7,522 bases of DNA from Verrucomicrobiales bacterium (GTDB lineage: Bacteria; Verrucomicrobiota; Verrucomicrobiia; Limisphaerales; UBA1100). The notes under the pieces were generated by a model, which was given only the letters and a program-made list of their open reading frames with translations, made no database searches and was not told the DNA's origin. This document shows, in pieces, positions 6,203 through 7,522 of the stretch (positions within the stretch are counted from its first letter, which is position 1; each line of letters starts with the position of its first letter). The position numbers and the translations under genes were made by a program. The DNA is taken from assembly GCA_011523245.1 (NCBI GenBank), contig WTHG01000095.1, positions 1 through 7,522 on the forward strand, written 5' to 3'.

Positions 6203-7441
6203 TTACCCGAGCCAGTCCTTAACCTTTGGTAATACCTTGTTGAAAGCCGTGTTCCACGCCATGGCAAGTAGAACCAGAAAACCGATTCCTCCAACAATAT
6301 TGAGTAGCGGCCCATTTCGGTGTTCGCCCATGTAGTCCTTGCGATTGCACAACCACAGCAGCACGCCGGCCATCAGGGGCGCAGCGATCACCGTTACTGC
6401 CTGAGCCATCACGATGGCTCCGACGGGTTTCGCCCCTGTCTTGATCACATACAATGCCACTCCCATGCCCGTAAGCAAAACCGCCGCGGTCAACCGGCGA
6501 GTCCAAGGATCATCTGGTTTACTGCCCAGCCCTAAACCGTCGGCCAACACGAAACCACCAATCATGGAGTTAATCAGGAATGATGAATACGCCGCCGAGA
6601 AAAGCCCGAGGCAAAACAGTGCTTTCCCCTTATCGCCAAACAGCGGTTGCAACTGCTCAGCAACTGCCCCGGCATCAGTAAGCTCCTGCCCTCGCAACAC
6701 CGAGGCCGCCGTGCCCATAATCATCAGTGTGATGGCCGCCATGATCAAGGCGCCCACACGCGAATCAAGCAGGCTGTCCGCCAACCCTTCCTTGGCCACA
6801 CCTTTTTCCCGCACGAGGTAAATCTGAAAGTAGGCCGCTGCGATTACAAAAGTCGTCCCGACCAAACCCAATACGGTAATATCAATTTCGCCCAACCCAG
6901 ACGGCACAAACCCGCGTGCCCATTCACCCAACTGGGGTTTGGCAAAAAATAAATTCGCCGCAAAGGCCAACAACATCAGCCCGACAAATCCCATCATCAA
7001 TTTCTCCAAGGCCTTGTAGAGATTTTTGAAGCAAAACAAGAACGCGATGGCAGCGGCGTTAAAAAGGACGACGATGTACTCGAAATCCACATAAGCATTG
7101 AACGCCGTATGAACGCCGAGATTGTTGCCAAATTGAAATGCCGACGCGATAAAAAAAACGGATACCCCGACCAACATCGCCAACCACCGCCCCACTCGGT
7201 CCGTGAGCATTTTCCCCGGCGAATCCTTCGCCATCACTCCCAGTCGCGCCGCCATGGTGGTAAACGAGAGCATGAAGACCACCGAGGCCACCACCACCCA
7301 ACTAAGCGCGAATCCATTATCAGCGCCCACCTTGGAACTGGTCAAAATACTCCCGGGCCCAATAACCACACAGGCAGTGATGAGCCCGGGGCCCAGAGCC
7401 TGATACCATTTGCGCGGAGCCGTCGATTGATCGTCAACCAT
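6203..7441 (-). CDS. NRAMP-like inner-membrane transporter with divergent metal site
   Basis: A 412-residue polytopic membrane protein with about 11 hydrophobic segments, near 17-38, 44-67, 85-105, 121-138, 148-167, 188-208, 229-249, 273-295, 316-335, 340-365 and 378-398. The length, the N-terminal LGPGLITACVVIGPGS block and the AYSSFLINSMIGG segment in TM8 place it in the NRAMP superfamily of proton- or ion-coupled divalent metal transporters. The canonical TM1 motif DPGN reads GPGS at 28-31, so both the Asp and the Asn ligands are absent. The TM6 MPH motif is replaced by an AAAYF stretch near 201-205, removing the Met. Typical Mn/Fe transport therefore cannot be assumed. Some relatives, such as Nramp-related magnesium transporters, also have an altered site, and the true substrate may differ. 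It is the first visible gene of the - strand cluster. The ATG at 7441 has no clear Shine-Dalgarno site. Confidence 0.8.
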   Translation of the reverse strand: MVDDQSTAPRKWYQALGPGLITACVVIGPGSILTSSKVGADNGFALSWVVVASVVFMLSFTTMAARLGVMAKDSPGKMLTDRVGRWLAMLVGVSVFFIASAFQFGNNLGVHTAFNAYVDFEYIVVLFNAAAIAFLFCFKNLYKALEKLMMGFVGLMLLAFAANLFFAKPQLGEWARGFVPSGLGEIDITVLGLVGTTFVIAAAYFQIYLVREKGVAKEGLADSLLDSRVGALIMAAITLMIMGTAASVLRGQELTDAGAVAEQLQPLFGDKGKALFCLGLFSAAYSSFLINSMIGGFVLADGLGLGSKPDDPWTRRLTAAVLLTGMGVALYVIKTGAKPVGAIVMAQAVTVIAAPLMAGVLLWLCNRKDYMGEHRNGPLLNIVGGIGFLVLLAMAWNTAFNKVLPKVKDWLG

Positions 7442-7522
7442 GCGCGGAGTGTACGGGGCCCCTTGAGGGTGGGAAGCTTAAAGGGGCGTAAGAAGCTCGT
7501 CGGTTTCCAAGGCCGAGAGTAG
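7442..7522. other. Upstream region of the transporter gene, no gene seen
   Basis: These 81 bases precede the transporter ATG and should hold its leader and perhaps the promoter of the - strand cluster. I see no convincing -35/-10 pair. A 7-bp inverted repeat, GCCCCTT (7458-7464) and AAGGGGC (7481-7487) with a 16-base spacer, and a GGGGCCCC palindrome (7455-7462) are present. They may be an operator or leader hairpin, or chance in G+C-rich DNA. No T-run follows, so it is not an intrinsic terminator. Confidence 0.3.

Larger units (their letters stand above)
872..7441 (-). other. Predicted seven-gene transcription unit
   Basis: Seven genes read in the same direction: transporter, panB, moaC, mogA, psd, tandem esterase, SMP-30-like protein. 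Junctions in order are a 42-base gap, 2-base overlap, 4-base overlap, 1-base overlap, 41-base gap and 1-base gap. No hairpin with a T-run lies between any pair. The first terminator-like structure is the bidirectional one at 851-880. Co-transcription is inferred from spacing alone. The 42- and 41-base gaps are the only places where an internal promoter could easily sit, so the housekeeping block and the secreted pair might also be separate units. Confidence 0.55.

Noticed and set aside
7442..7522. A sigma-70-type promoter for the - strand cluster
   Set aside because: TTGGAA-like and TAAGCT-like pieces exist, but the spacing and match are too poor to call.
1..7522. tRNA, rRNA, CRISPR array, insertion sequence or phage genes
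   Set aside because: No repeat-spacer pattern, transposase or integrase motif or tRNA-like fold was seen, and the space is almost fully filled by the eight genes.

Overview
This window reads as an ordinary stretch of bacterial chromosome with moderately high G+C. It holds eight genes packed almost without gaps: one 5'-truncated gene on the + strand and seven on the - strand. The likely source is a bacterium of the Planctomycetes-Verrucomicrobia-Chlamydiae (PVC) group, most plausibly a verrucomicrobium or a relative. Three things point that way: the phosphatidylserine decarboxylase resembles the chlamydial form (FGGS motif, DYHRFHFP block), a secreted SMP-30-like propeller sits next to a secreted esterase, and most starts lack a good Shine-Dalgarno site. 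This placement is inferred from remembered family patterns, not from a database search.

Layout on the + strand: bases 2-865 are most of mtnP (methylthioadenosine phosphorylase). It ends against the - strand genes at a 14-bp perfect palindrome that contains both stop codons and works as a compact bidirectional terminator.

Layout on the - strand, in order of transcription (right to left): an NRAMP-like membrane transporter (7441-6203), panB (6160-5396), moaC (5399-4947), mogA (4950-4468), psd (4468-3566), a secreted protein with two tandem esterase domains (3524-1824), and a secreted SMP-30/gluconolactonase-like beta-propeller (1822-872). From panB to psd the genes overlap by 1-4 bases (TTGA, ATGA and TGATG junctions). 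The two secreted-protein genes are one base apart. The whole set could be one transcript. No gap exceeds about 45 bases inside it, and no stretch over 300 bases lacks a gene.

Functions: panB serves pantothenate/CoA synthesis, moaC and mogA serve molybdenum cofactor synthesis, and psd makes phosphatidylethanolamine. These are housekeeping steps with no obvious shared pathway. The esterase and propeller look like an exported hydrolase pair that may act on ester- or lactone-bearing carbohydrates; their substrate cannot be read from sequence.

No mobile element, CRISPR array, RNA gene or defence system is visible, and I do not see a clearly new system. The points most worth a second look are the NRAMP-like transporter, which lacks the canonical metal-binding residues in both TM1 and TM6, and the tandem esterase plus propeller pair.
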